This document shows positions 36,001 through 45,600 of a stretch of 64,000 nt of DNA, one piece after another. Both the position numbers and the translations under genes were made by a program. Numbering within the stretch: the stretch's first letter is position 1; each line of letters begins with the position of its first letter. The stretch covers positions 62,001-126,000 of the forward strand of contig JBCCHB010000002.1 of NCBI GenBank assembly GCA_039028975.1, given 5' to 3'. The notes beneath the pieces were generated by a model, which was not told the DNA's origin, searched no databases, and worked only from the letters and a program-made list of their open reading frames with translations. The stretch comes from JAHBNG01 sp039028975. GTDB lineage: Bacteria > Chloroflexota > Anaerolineae > Caldilineales > Caldilineaceae.

Positions 36001-36841
36001 CAATCGGGCGCTGACCATGTACCTGATCGATCACGGTGATGTGGATCGTCTCTATTTGGATAAACCTGCCAGGGAGATCCTTTCCCCGGATGAGCTTGAT
36101 GGCTGGCTCACAGAACTAGAAACGGCGAGAGCAGGCGTCAAGACCAATATCATCTTTGAGATGTGTCATGCGGGTAGCTTTATCACGGGGGAACAGTCCA
36201 TTAGCAAAGCCAATCGATTGGTTCTAGCTTCCACAAGTGAAGAGCGGCTGGCCTATGCATCAGAAAGCGGAGCCATCTTCACTGATCATCTGATTCCGGC
36301 TCTGCGACAGCGCAGCAGTGTGCTGAATAGCTTCCAATCCGCCTTGTGGGCCGTCAATCAATTCCAACCGCTGCAGCAGCCCCAGTTAGATGGCAATGGC
36401 AACGGCATCCCTAACGAACCAGCAGATGAGGAAATTGCTGCCCAGCGTGGCTTTAGCTTTAGCGGTTCCTTCCCACCTGATGAGTGGGCACCCTATGTAC
36501 AATCTGTCAACCCAGTTGAGATTGAGAATGGTCAGGCTGTCATCCGGGCACGGGTCTTAGATGATGAACAAGTAGAGCGAGTATGGGCCGTCATCTATCC
36601 CCCTTCTTACGAACCGATTACGGAAGGCGATGCCATGATTAACGAGTTAAGCGTGCTGCCAACCATCGTTCTTCAATCCCAAGGAAACAATGAATACGCT
36701 GCGACCTATACAGGATTCAACGAACCCGGTATCTATACCATTGTCATTCATTCTGAGGACGATAGCGACTTGGCCGGTCGGGCCTTTACGTTGCAAGTTG
36801 ATAATGGCTCTCAGGTTCTGCTACCCTTGATACAACAGTAG
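33089..36841 (+). CDS. Giant secreted protein A: duplicated novel domain + PPC-like + C13-like peptidase + YLPLI-type tail
   Basis: 1250 residues. One membrane segment (about 42-65) acts as signal anchor. Two copies of a roughly 205-residue helical domain (about 210-415 and 511-716) share HAGFAVDALSG, KIHTEH, a YGDQNNDGESQ calcium-type loop, SSGGG.WAP and EGGAQTAY; I do not recognise this domain. After a Pro/Thr linker (about 725-765) comes the cassette shared by all four giants: a PPC-like beta-sandwich (768-886) and a legumain/caspase-fold peptidase (894-1128). The peptidase has His982 (LIDHG) and Cys1026 (FEMCHAGSF, where the others have EAC). A DGNGNGIPNE loop, a final beta-sandwich and the tail VLLPLIQQ follow. 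ATG 33089 has TAGGAG upstream. Confidence 0.8.
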   Translation: MSGISPSERITLKKVWNPAQLYSALFENDLSKRLKITLRTGGLLLLGCLLLGSFLWFSAGLSFIQKSTLLHQLQSQFLHSAPSENDRTIALDRSNEIINTFSGPSALNVPDAFSGRAMPRDRIVNGNPTWKSDSLVISITDAVPPRTGAMLRAYLLNEFDTGTSCDPLPVSDGQIETTCDFADQNLIAAYNQFRIMQEAEVLRATLSLGPMAELRKILASAEDTPNNIGYGPGLVKQAEIMATHAGFAVDALSGANSLANAKIHTEHALNVLYGSADARYGDQNNDGESQDPSSGYGVLGFTTSISLTMQAILNRSDVNENMRMRAEEVQTTLGNIGISSGGGLWAPKLIEAAAQVLAATTVEEAEMPAQTMKTYAALIQNGREFDDNGQIDPIENEGGAQTAYIYSRYAADYLPTTGEGLVRHQDSAANMYSDQLLIQIPSIPTAPNNEKVWVYLLTEDGGWHIAGSTTHNGSSIDTTLTLSGQNIAAQYHGVYVTTGLLYAEETLPTAPLEPLRQILARAPDTPINKGYGVGLVEQASRMADHAGFAVDALSGSNALANAKIHTEHVLNILYGADDERYGDQNNDGESQNPGDGFGVLRYSSRVSETMQLLKNTSGVTANMMTRANEVQTSLKNIGLSSGGGKWAPLVIDSATQLLAATTVDEAQLPAVRLRTFASRIRDGQEFNDNGMIEPIEDEGGAQTAYLYSQFAADYSPALQFVPEDTPTPTAVATDTPTATSTSEAPSDPTATPTPTTTATRLASAEGDNYEADNSCATASTISTNGTVQQHTFHAQADTDWVRFDAESGIKYLVEVQIPSDSDADAALELFTACEANATTSQDHAFSPGVRLQFSAPTTGPIFLKLSENNPERFGPDVAYHLSVRSLTSATGETELGAVIIVAGRLTSNDPLQVNITNAAKAFYQLYQEQGYDDDRIMYLNTDLSDALVDAKPTIDSLRNAITTWALDKVDANRALTMYLIDHGDVDRLYLDKPAREILSPDELDGWLTELETARAGVKTNIIFEMCHAGSFITGEQSISKANRLVLASTSEERLAYASESGAIFTDHLIPALRQRSSVLNSFQSALWAVNQFQPLQQPQLDGNGNGIPNEPADEEIAAQRGFSFSGSFPPDEWAPYVQSVNPVEIENGQAVIRARVLDDEQVERVWAVIYPPSYEPITEGDAMINELSVLPTIVLQSQGNNEYAATYTGFNEPGIYTIVIHSEDDSDLAGRAFTLQVDNGSQVLLPLIQQ

Positions 36842-37377
36842 ACTATACTTTGGATGCGAACGATTTCAGTAAAACCGATCAGTTAGCACGCCCGTGGGAC
36901 CTGTGACCACGAAACCCACACATGGGCGAGCTATCTGGAGGCCAAATCATGAACGCCTGAAGTTGCATTGGGCGAACGTAAAAAAGCATCAATTTATCAT
37001 TTGATAGATCAGACTGCAATCGCTTTCAAAACCGTTGTTTTCTAACACTTTACCCAAGAGACGAAATGACGGTTTTGAAACGGAGCAGAGTATAGTATAG
37101 CAATACCATCTCTCACAATGTTCAAGTTATCTCATTCCCGTTCCTAAACAATTCATCTTAGGCCATTCCATAAAATAAATGAACCATAAAACTGAGGAGG
37201 AAGTATTCTCTAATATGGCTCTGCCCGAATAACCGGCGTAAGAAAACACCTCCCCCGCTTATACTTATTTTTGTGGAGTGGCCTTAAATCCATACAATAC
37301 ACTTTGTTTCTACGCCCATCAATCAAATGAACGATGCCCCTACGTAGGAACAACTTTCCCAAGGTAGGAGGAAGCGA
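36842..37377. other. Spacer between giant genes A and B
   Basis: 536 nt, no gene. It contains element A copy 3 (37010-37094). A CATTCCCGTTCCT stretch at about 37133 is also found before gene A at about 33018, a possible shared upstream motif. Confidence 0.5.
37010..37094 (-). repeat. Palindromic element A, copy 3 (diverged, loop reversed)
   Basis: 85 bp, ending GGAGCAGAGTATA. The left arm GACTGCAATCGCTTTCAAAACCG is diverged. The loop (TTTTCTAACACTTTACCCAAGAGACGAAA) aligns with the reverse complement of the copy 2 loop. It lies 283 nt before gene B. Confidence 0.6.
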
Positions 37378-40300
37378 ATGCAAACCTATCACTTGATTAG
37401 GCTGGTCAAGTCTCCAGTCCAGTCTCTGACCAATTCTTCAGTTACTATCCACTCCCGATCTTTACCTCTCCTTTTTGCCGTTCTTGGTACGCTACTTTTC
37501 CTTTTATCGTTTAATCATTCCACAGGACAGGCGAAGCAGAGCAGCACCCCTGTTGGCGGTATCATCGATACCAATACGACCTGGACAAAGCTCTCTAGCC
37601 CTTACGTCCTCAGCAGCACTGTCACCATTGCGGAAAATATTGTATTAACCATCGAGCCAGGAACCGTTATCAAGGCATCTGATCGTCAAAAGATCCTCCT
37701 TGAAAGCCAAGCTACCCTCAATGCAGTTGGAACGGCTGGGGAACCAATCGTCTTTACCAGCCTCAAAGATGACGAATTTGCTGGCGATACCAACGGAGAT
37801 GGCACAGCATCTGTCCCGACATGGGGAGATTGGACGGGCATCGAGGGCAGGAAGCTATTTAGCAGTTCGGGCCCAGCGGGGGCCTTGAATTTGGAACATG
37901 TCATCTTTCGCTATAGCCAAGAGGGTATCTTAGCTGGAGGCAATTTGACGTTACATGACAGCACGATCGAATTAACTCGCCTGGATGGTGTGACTGTTCG
38001 GCCAGCCGCAGATACATCACCAGAGGTCTCCATCCAACGCACCACCTTTCGGGGGAATGGTAGAAACAGCGCCAATTACGATGAGCTTTTGATCAATGGT
38101 CAGCCAGCACAGCTACTCATCCAGGATAACACCTTTGAGACGGTCGATACGTTTTCTTATGCCCTATACCTAACAGGCGTGAGCGTGGCCGAGATACGCG
38201 ACAATACCGTCACGCAAAATGGCTCTCAGTCCGCCATCTTTTTAGAGAATACCACGGAGCAGGTCATATTAGCCGATAATACGCTGACCAAAACAGGCGC
38301 ACTGCAGTATTCAGGGATTGTGGTCAGAGATGGCACACCGACTCTAACCGACAACCGAATCACCGGATTTGGCGCGGCTGTCACCATAGACGGTGGCTAT
38401 CCCCAAATGGTGCCAACCTACAGTGGCAACAACTTTGTCGGCAATTTACTTCAGGGCATTGGCGTGAGTGGCAGCATAGTCTCCGGCACATGGACCGATG
38501 TTGGTGGATTGACCCACTTTCTACATGATGATGCAACCGTCCAAGAAGGTGCTACCTTAACCATCCCTGCGGGAACCGTCATCAAATCTTTTGGTGATAG
38601 CTTGAGGGTAGGAGCAAGGGCAACCTTGAATGCAATTGGTACGGAAACGGAACCGATTATCTTTACCAGCGGAGCTGATGATGAATTTGGCGGGGACAGC
38701 AATAGTGATGACTCAGCATCCGTTCCTTCCGTGGCGGATTGGGATGGGATCTTTGGACAGGGGAGCACCAGCAGCACCGATGATGGGTCTAATTTGAATC
38801 TGCAATATGTGACCATTCGTTATGCTGCCATTGGCATTGAGGCGGAAGGTAGCTTAAGCCTTCAGGACAGCGTGTTAGCGTTCAATCGAAATTACGGAGT
38901 TTATGTTGACGTACCCACGGGCGACTCTCCAAATATCTCTATACTGAGCAATGCGCTGCGCAAAAACGCCACATGGCGCGGCGGTAGCGATGCGAACATC
39001 AGGGTAGATGGACAACCCGAGCAGCTAACAATTCAGGAAAATGAAATTGATTCAGAGCTATATAGTGCGCTAGCGCTGAGGGACGTAATGCAGGGAGACG
39101 TGAGTCGGAATACCATTATCCATGACGCGAATAGTCATGCAGTTCTTCTAAACAACGTGACCGAAGGACTACTCTTTCAAAACAATCAAGTGAACAGAAC
39201 CGGCGAGTTGGGTTACGCTGGTATCGAGGTAATCAACGGCACACCTACATTAACTGGCAACACCATCCGAGGATTTTTTGTGCCTGTCCTTGTGAATGGC
39301 GGCTATCCACAGCTTGTACCGAGCTATACTGACAATATCGTTGAAGGAAATGGCTGGACCGGGATTGGCATTAGTGGCGTAATTAAGAGTGGTACGTGGA
39401 CCGAATTTGGCGAATATCCCCACTATATTTTTGGCGACGTAACCATTGAAGAAGGTGCAGAATTTACGATCCCTGCCGGTACTGTAGTTAAGTCTTACCA
39501 AGATGACTTGACCGTATCACCACGGGCAACGCTGAACGCCATCGGCACGGCAGAGGCTCCAATCATCTTTACCAGCCTTCGTGATGATACAGCTGGTGGC
39601 GATGGCAATAATGATGGGGCAGACACGACTCCTTTAAATGGTAATTGGTATGGCATCATTGGCAGTGGAGAAAATAACAGTACGGCCAACCCATCTACGT
39701 TAAATTTAGCCTTTGTCATTATCCGGTACTCGGTCGAAGCGATTGACGCAAGAGGAGACCTTACACTTCAGGATAGCTTGATTGAATTGAATAGCAGTGA
39801 TGGCATTCGGATCAATCCGCCAAATGGCCAAGCACCTAACATATCGATTCAGCGAACCATCATTCGCGACAACTGGAACGACGGCATTGAGATCAACGGC
39901 TCATTCAGTAGCTTAACACTAAGAGAAAATGCCTTCTCAGGCAACAGCGTTTCTGGGTTGAATAATCAAGCAGAGAATGCTCCGTTGATTGAAGCAACGA
40001 GCAATTGGTGGGGCGATCCAACTGGTCCTGAAGAGTTAACCGGTAACCCCGATGGTCAAGGAGACTTAGTTCAAGGCAACGTTAGCTATACACCTTGGTT
40101 AACCCAGTTACCTTCGGTTGGACCAGGTGGCCAGGAAATTGAGCCTATTGAACCACCAGCCAACATCCCTACGCTAGCTGATACCTTTGAGGGGGATAAC
40201 GATTGCTCGATTGCCACCTCCATTGCCACCAATGATAGCAACCAGGAACACAACTTCGACAAGCAAGGCGACACCGACTGGATCCAGTTTGAGGCCACGG

Positions 40301-41628
40301 CTGGTCAAACCTATCGGGTTGAGGTCCAGACTCGGGCCAACTCGGTGGCAGACGTCAATCTAGAAGTCTATGATCGGTGCGATGGTCCCGTAACAAACCA
40401 GTTTGAGGAGACGTTCACCCCTGGCGTACGGCTGGATCTCAATCCACTCCAGAATGGCACCCTTTACCTAAAGCTAAGCAACTATGATCCGGATATCTTT
40501 GGGGCCGATGCGGTCTATTCGGTAAGCGTACGCCAGCTCAAATCTACCAGTGACTCAAATGGCGCAGTGATCTTGCTAGAAGGCCGTCTCAAGCTATCAG
40601 ACCGGGTCCAGGCAAACATCCATAATGTGGTGCAGCGCACCTATCAACTCTTCAAGAGCAGCGGCTACAGCGATGATGATATTCAATACCTGTCCACTAA
40701 CACCTCTACGCCTGGCTACGATGGTCCGGCTACGGCAGAAGCCCTGCAGAATGCTATCACAACCTGGGCCGCAGACCGAGTGGGGCCAGGTAAACCCCTT
40801 ACCCTCTACATGATGGATCACGGCAACATCGACAGGCTCTACCTAGATGAGCCAAAAGGGGAAAGAGTTACGCCAGCGGAGTTGAATAGCTGGCTCAATA
40901 TATTAGAGGAGAAGAAGCCCGGTCTCAAAACCACCATTATTGTGGAAGCGTGCAATTCGGGTAGCTTCATTATGGGGGACCAGAGCATCAGTAAAGTTGG
41001 CCGCCTGGTCATTACGTCGACCAATGTGCAAAATGTGGCCTATGCTTCGGCAGAAGGTGCCCAATTCTCAGATCGCTTCCTCACGTCCCTACGAGAAGGT
41101 TATGGACTGTCTAACAGCTTTTGGGATGCCCGACTCTCCGTCAGGCGCCTCTATAAGGTTCAAGATCCATGGATCGATGCCAACGGCAACGGCATCCCGA
41201 ATGAAGAAGCAGACGGTGCAGAAGCCACCAGTGACTATGATCCCAACACCTCCAATCAGCCAGCCGACACTTGGGCACCGTACATCGTACGAGCAGAAGG
41301 CCCCGACCCAATCGAAAATGGAACAGGTACAATCCGGGCCGAAGTGCGTGACAACAATAGCGTGGCCAAAGTATGGGCTGCGGTTTATGGTCCTAGCTAC
41401 GATGCACCTGAAAGCTCGGAAGAGCTGGTCCCCGAAGATGTACCAACGGCCACATTTAGCAGCCAGGGCAGCAACATCTTCAGCGTCGAGTATAATGGCT
41501 TTACCGAAGCTGGAACCTATCAGGTAGCTCTCTATGCCGAGGACAACGACGGACTGAAGGCTCGGTTGATGGTGCTGGAGGTGCGGAATGGTGGAGGTGA
41601 GATTTATCTGCCTGTAGTGACGCAATGA
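37378..41628 (+). CDS. Giant secreted protein B: three beta-helix units + PPC-like + C13-like peptidase + YLPVV tail
   Basis: 1416 residues with a long signal region (membrane stretch about 29-47). Three units of about 300 residues each (period near 905 bp) form right-handed parallel beta-helix: each has WT...SPYVLSSTVTI, LTIEPGTVIK, ATLNAVGT..EPIVFTS, and LTLHDSTIE. The cassette follows: PPC-like domain (about 932-1060) and a C13-like peptidase (about 1063-1300) with His1148 (MMDHG) and Cys1192 (EACNSGSF, the legumain motif). Then come DANGNGIPNEE, a beta-sandwich and the tail IYLPVVTQ. ATG 37378 has a consensus AGGAGG. The last third is highly similar to gene C at DNA level, showing recent duplication or gene conversion. 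Likely role: surface or secreted protein with proteolytic or transpeptidase activity. Confidence 0.85.
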   Translation: MQTYHLIRLVKSPVQSLTNSSVTIHSRSLPLLFAVLGTLLFLLSFNHSTGQAKQSSTPVGGIIDTNTTWTKLSSPYVLSSTVTIAENIVLTIEPGTVIKASDRQKILLESQATLNAVGTAGEPIVFTSLKDDEFAGDTNGDGTASVPTWGDWTGIEGRKLFSSSGPAGALNLEHVIFRYSQEGILAGGNLTLHDSTIELTRLDGVTVRPAADTSPEVSIQRTTFRGNGRNSANYDELLINGQPAQLLIQDNTFETVDTFSYALYLTGVSVAEIRDNTVTQNGSQSAIFLENTTEQVILADNTLTKTGALQYSGIVVRDGTPTLTDNRITGFGAAVTIDGGYPQMVPTYSGNNFVGNLLQGIGVSGSIVSGTWTDVGGLTHFLHDDATVQEGATLTIPAGTVIKSFGDSLRVGARATLNAIGTETEPIIFTSGADDEFGGDSNSDDSASVPSVADWDGIFGQGSTSSTDDGSNLNLQYVTIRYAAIGIEAEGSLSLQDSVLAFNRNYGVYVDVPTGDSPNISILSNALRKNATWRGGSDANIRVDGQPEQLTIQENEIDSELYSALALRDVMQGDVSRNTIIHDANSHAVLLNNVTEGLLFQNNQVNRTGELGYAGIEVINGTPTLTGNTIRGFFVPVLVNGGYPQLVPSYTDNIVEGNGWTGIGISGVIKSGTWTEFGEYPHYIFGDVTIEEGAEFTIPAGTVVKSYQDDLTVSPRATLNAIGTAEAPIIFTSLRDDTAGGDGNNDGADTTPLNGNWYGIIGSGENNSTANPSTLNLAFVIIRYSVEAIDARGDLTLQDSLIELNSSDGIRINPPNGQAPNISIQRTIIRDNWNDGIEINGSFSSLTLRENAFSGNSVSGLNNQAENAPLIEATSNWWGDPTGPEELTGNPDGQGDLVQGNVSYTPWLTQLPSVGPGGQEIEPIEPPANIPTLADTFEGDNDCSIATSIATNDSNQEHNFDKQGDTDWIQFEATAGQTYRVEVQTRANSVADVNLEVYDRCDGPVTNQFEETFTPGVRLDLNPLQNGTLYLKLSNYDPDIFGADAVYSVSVRQLKSTSDSNGAVILLEGRLKLSDRVQANIHNVVQRTYQLFKSSGYSDDDIQYLSTNTSTPGYDGPATAEALQNAITTWAADRVGPGKPLTLYMMDHGNIDRLYLDEPKGERVTPAELNSWLNILEEKKPGLKTTIIVEACNSGSFIMGDQSISKVGRLVITSTNVQNVAYASAEGAQFSDRFLTSLREGYGLSNSFWDARLSVRRLYKVQDPWIDANGNGIPNEEADGAEATSDYDPNTSNQPADTWAPYIVRAEGPDPIENGTGTIRAEVRDNNSVAKVWAAVYGPSYDAPESSEELVPEDVPTATFSSQGSNIFSVEYNGFTEAGTYQVALYAEDNDGLKARLMVLEVRNGGGEIYLPVVTQ

Positions 41629-41727
41629 GGTATGGACACGCTACGAATAAAGCCCTGCGTGGCTTAGAACGGAACGTATCTCGATTCGCTCTGGCAAATT
41701 TATGCTTAAAGCCAGAATTGTGAGATG

Positions 41728-41919
41728 CTAGCTTGTTTCAGCTTGAAGTTGACTGAAGGCTTGGGCCTTTAGCTTTTGTAATTGCAGCTCTAGATGACTT
41801 AACCTTTCAAGTTCAACTTCGTCTGATTGTGTAAGTGTTGCTATGCTCTGTTTGTCTAGAAGCTCTGATATTCGCTTTTCTACATCATCGCTCAATCGAA
41901 ACTCAGTGATTGAGAGCAC
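41728..41919 (-). CDS. Small helical protein, 63 aa, possibly truncated
   Basis: Starts at a GTG and reads FRLSDDVEKRISELLDKQ, then an acidic SDEVELERLSHLELQLQKLKAQAF helix. The pattern (KR.QELL.KQ...LT..E..ELE.L..L...L..LKA) is one I associate with short uncharacterised proteins of Chloroflexota and cyanobacteria. The frame continues upstream without an ATG (SIEFLSGNPTVLSITEF) until a stop, so the true N-terminus may be lost. No ribosome site is seen. Function unknown. Confidence 0.45.
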   Translation of the reverse strand: MLSITEFRLSDDVEKRISELLDKQSIATLTQSDEVELERLSHLELQLQKLKAQAFSQLQAETS

Positions 41920-42033
41920 TGTTGGATTTCCGGATAAGAATTCTATTGATTCGATATATGCTTAGGTTGAGACAGGTGCTAAACGGCTCATGCCCATCTC
42001 AAGTACTAGCGGCAACTGGTCCCCAAGACTATC

Positions 42034-42118
42034 TATACTCAGCTCCGTTTGAAAACACGAGTTTGGTCACTCTGGTAGAGCATCGGAAAACTCCTGTTTT
42101 CAAAACGACCGCAGTATA
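42034..42118 (-). repeat. Palindromic element A, copy 4 (loop reversed relative to arms)
   Basis: 85 bp, TATACTCAGCTCCGTTTGAA at the left and CAAAACGACCGCAGTATA at the right, so the arms are inverted relative to copy 2. The loop (GGTCACTCTGGTAGAGCATCGG) keeps the same direction as in copy 2. It lies 491 nt before gene C. Confidence 0.8.
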
Positions 42119-42254
42119 ATACAGGGATAAGTATGTCAGGAGTATCTAACGTTATTGTTGCCATTGACTGGCCTCCAAATTGAACAGATGTCCTAAATTT
42201 TCTTATTCAAGGATAGCATGAGATCTCTGTCTAATCAAGTTATCGAAATAGAAC

Positions 42255-42385
42255 GGGTGCCTTTGGGTTTCGGGGCGAGAATGTTAGCCAGTCGAGTGCG
42301 TCGCACTGTTCAGAGAAAGATCCAAGCGCCCATCCGCAATTGAACAGTGCGACGCACTCTTGTACCCCCAAACTAAAACGCACCC
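42255..42385. repeat. MITE-like palindromic element C, copy 2
   Basis: 131 bp. Outer ends GGGTGCCTTTGGGTTTCGGG and the inverse of TTTTAGTTTGGGGG-type sequence, with a perfect 19-bp inner inverted repeat GAGTGCGTCGCACTGTTCA (42294-42312 with 42341-42359). The outer end matches the element before uvrB (4634-4737). Confidence 0.65.
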
Positions 42386-42476
42386 AAATAGAACAAGAAG
42401 ATCATACACCCATAAATGCAAGAATATACTAATACATACCGTCTTTACCCGTAGCCCCCGTCGACAATAAAATTAT

Positions 42477-42570
42477 GGATGTATAGTCTTTAAGAAAAAG
42501 ATTTTCCCGCCGCCCTTCGACAAGCTCAGGGGACAACTGGAAAATCTTTTTCTGGATATCTATAGTATCC
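42477..42570. repeat. Palindromic element carrying CCTTCGACAAGCTCAGG
   Basis: Perfect 15-bp inverted repeat AGAAAAAGATTTTCC (42493-42507) with 42539-42553, extended imperfectly to GGAT...ATCC ends. The loop contains CCCTTCGACAAGCTCAGGG, itself a palindrome of a kind seen in intergenic DNA of many bacteria. A related hairpin is at 47884-47936. Confidence 0.6.
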
Positions 42571-42609
42571 AACTACCTACTGATTTTCTGTAACAGATCA
42601 GGAGCATAA

Positions 42610-45600
42610 ATGACCATCCTTCATCTTGTTTGCTTATCTCACAGCAGAAATACGTATCTTTTCTTCATTGTTCTGACTGGCCTGAGCACTATATTTGCCG
42701 TAAACGCAACCAGTAGCCAAGCCGGTCAGAATGGCACCTCCATCGGCGGAAACATTACAGCCAACACAACCTGGACCAAAGCCGCCAGCCCTTATGTGCT
42801 GACGTCAACGGTCACAATAGTAGAAGATATCATCTTGACCATTGAGCCAGGTACCATCATCAAAGCTCAAAATTTTGGGATCATTCTCAACACAGGAGCA
42901 ACGCTCAATGCAGTAGGGACCGAGAGCGAGCCGATTGTCTTTACGAGCCTCTTGGATGATGAAATCGGCGGTGACACGAACGGCGATGGCGCGGCATCAG
43001 CCCCAGCCCCGAACAACTGGCAAGGCATTAGAGGGCAGGCAACCGGTAGTGCGCCAGTTAATTCATCGACCCTCAATCTACAATATGTTACTATTCGCTA
43101 TGCGTACGGCGTTACCGCCAATGGTCATTTGACGCTTCATGATAGCACCATCGAGGCCAACTACTGGAGTGGCGCTACTATCGCACCTGCGGCAGGTACG
43201 TCACCCAACATCTCAATCCAACGGACCCATTTCCTTACCCCCAATGGTTCAAGTATTTCTGGTCGCCCTCAGATTATAGTGAGTGGTCAGCCCAGCCAGT
43301 TGATTATTCAGGACAATACCTTCACAACCCAAAGCTATGGTGCATTGACGTTGACCGACGTAACAGATGCCCAAGTGAGCGGCAACACCATCACTCAGAA
43401 TGGCGATAGCTCCCTTACCCATGTCGTTATTCTGGAAAATGTCACGTCACAAGTGGCCCTGACCAACAACAGCATCACCCGTAGCGGCGACTTGACGAGT
43501 GGAAACTATGCTGGCATTGTCGTTCGGAACGGCGCACCAACCGTCACCAACAACACAATCAGTGGCTTTCGGGCGGCTCTTCTCATGGATGGGGGCTACC
43601 CAGAGATGATCCCTGCCTACAGCGGCAACACCTTTGATGGCAATTACTGGATCGGTGTTGGCGTGATGGGAACGCTCAAAAGCGGTACGTGGACCGAGGC
43701 AGGTGGCTATCCTCACTTCCTCTGGAATAGCCCAGCCACGCTAGAAGAAGACGCGACCTTAACGATACCCCCCGGCACAATCATTAAATCCCTGCGCGGC
43801 CACTTAATTCTGAATGCCCGGGCAACTTTGAATGCAATAGGCACCGAGAGCGAACCAATCATCTTGACCAGCGGCTATGATGATTCGGTGGGTGGTGATA
43901 GCACCCAAGACGGTGTAACCACGGTGGCAGAACCGAACAACTGGCAGGGCATTACGAGCCGGGGAACGGGGACAGGATCGGTCAACGCATCGACGTTGAA
44001 TTTACAACACGTTACCATGCGTTATGCGTATACTGCCCTGATCGCCAACGGCAATCTGACCCTGCAAGATAGCACGATTGAGGCAAGTTACTTTAATGGC
44101 GTCGCCGTCGCACCTGCGGCAGGTGAATCGCCAGTCGTTTCGATTCTGCGCAACCGTTTTCTTACACCCGACAGCGTGAATATTTCTGGGCAGTCTCAGC
44201 TTACGGTGAACGGCCAGCCCGACCAGTTGGCGATTCAAGACAATACCTTCACAACATTGAGTTATGGAGCCATGACGCTGACCGGTGTGAGCGATGCCCA
44301 AGTCAGCGGAAACACCATCACCCAGAACGGTGATAACGCCTTTACTCATGTCGTTACCCTAGAGAATGTCACGTCGCAAGTGGCCCTGACCAACAACAAC
44401 ATCACCCGCAGGAGTGGTGACTTGGCCAAAGAAAATTTTGCCGGTATTGTCGTTCGGAATGGTGTCCCGACCCTCTCCAACAATACGGTCAGTGGCTTTC
44501 GGGCGGCGGCCCTCATGGATGGGGGATACCCAGAGATGGTTCCAGCGTACAGCGGCAACACCTTTGAGGGCAATTTCTGGACAGGCATCGGCGTGATGGG
44601 AACGCTTAAAAGCGGCACGTGGATCGAGGCAGGTGGCTATCCTCACTTCCTTTGGAATAGCGCAGCCACGCTCGAAGAGGACGCCACCTTAACCATCCCG
44701 GCTGGCACAATTATCAAGTCTGTCCGGGGGAACTTAATCTTGGGTGCTCGGGCAACGTTGAACGCGATTGGCACTGAAAATGAGCCAATCATCTTTACCA
44801 GCGGCTATGATGATTCGGTAGGAGGTGACAGTACCAACGACGGCGTTGCCACGGTTGCTACACCAAATGATTGGTCCGGCATCACAGGGCGAGGAAGCGG
44901 CACAGGTGCGGTGAATGTTTCAAATGTAAACCTGCAATTCGTCACTATCCGCTATGCCTACACTGCCCTAACGGTCAACGGCAGCTTGGCCCTCCAAGAC
45001 AGCAAAATTGAGTCGAACTACGCAGACTCCGTCTACATCCAGCCTGCAGCCGATGAATCACCCACCATCTTGATCCAGCGTACCCAGTTTCTAACGCCGA
45101 ATGACGGGAGCGTTACAGGCAGGCCCCAAATCTTTGTGTTGAGTCAGCCAGACCAGCTAACTATTCAAGAGAATACCTTTGCTGCCCTCTATGCGGCCAT
45201 CAGCCTGTCAGATGTGAATGATGCCCAGCTTAGCGGTAATACCATCACCCAGAGCAGCGAATTTGGTGGCCATCATGCCATTGTATTGGAGAATGCAACC
45301 GAGCCAGTTAGCCTCAGCAACAACACCATCACCCGAAGCGGAAATTCGGAAGACTCAAACTACGCAGGTATCGTTGTGCGAAATGGCAGGCCGACCCTTA
45401 CCAATAATACTATTAGGGGCTTTCGGGCAGCGGTTCTGATTGAAGGTGGCTACCCAGAGATGGTCCCCGCCTATAGTGGGAACACGTTTGATGGCAATAC
45501 TTGGGCGGGTGTAGGCATTAGCGGTAACCTAAGCAGCGGCACGTGGACCAATGAGGGTGGATACGATCACTTCATATGGAACAATACGGCTGTGGTGCCA

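Larger units (their letters stand above)
41629..42609. other. Spacer between giant genes B and C
   Basis: 981 nt. It holds one small reverse-strand frame (41728-41919), element A copy 4 (42034-42118), element C copy 2 (42255-42385), and a third palindrome (42477-42570). The rest shows nothing I can support. Confidence 0.5.
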
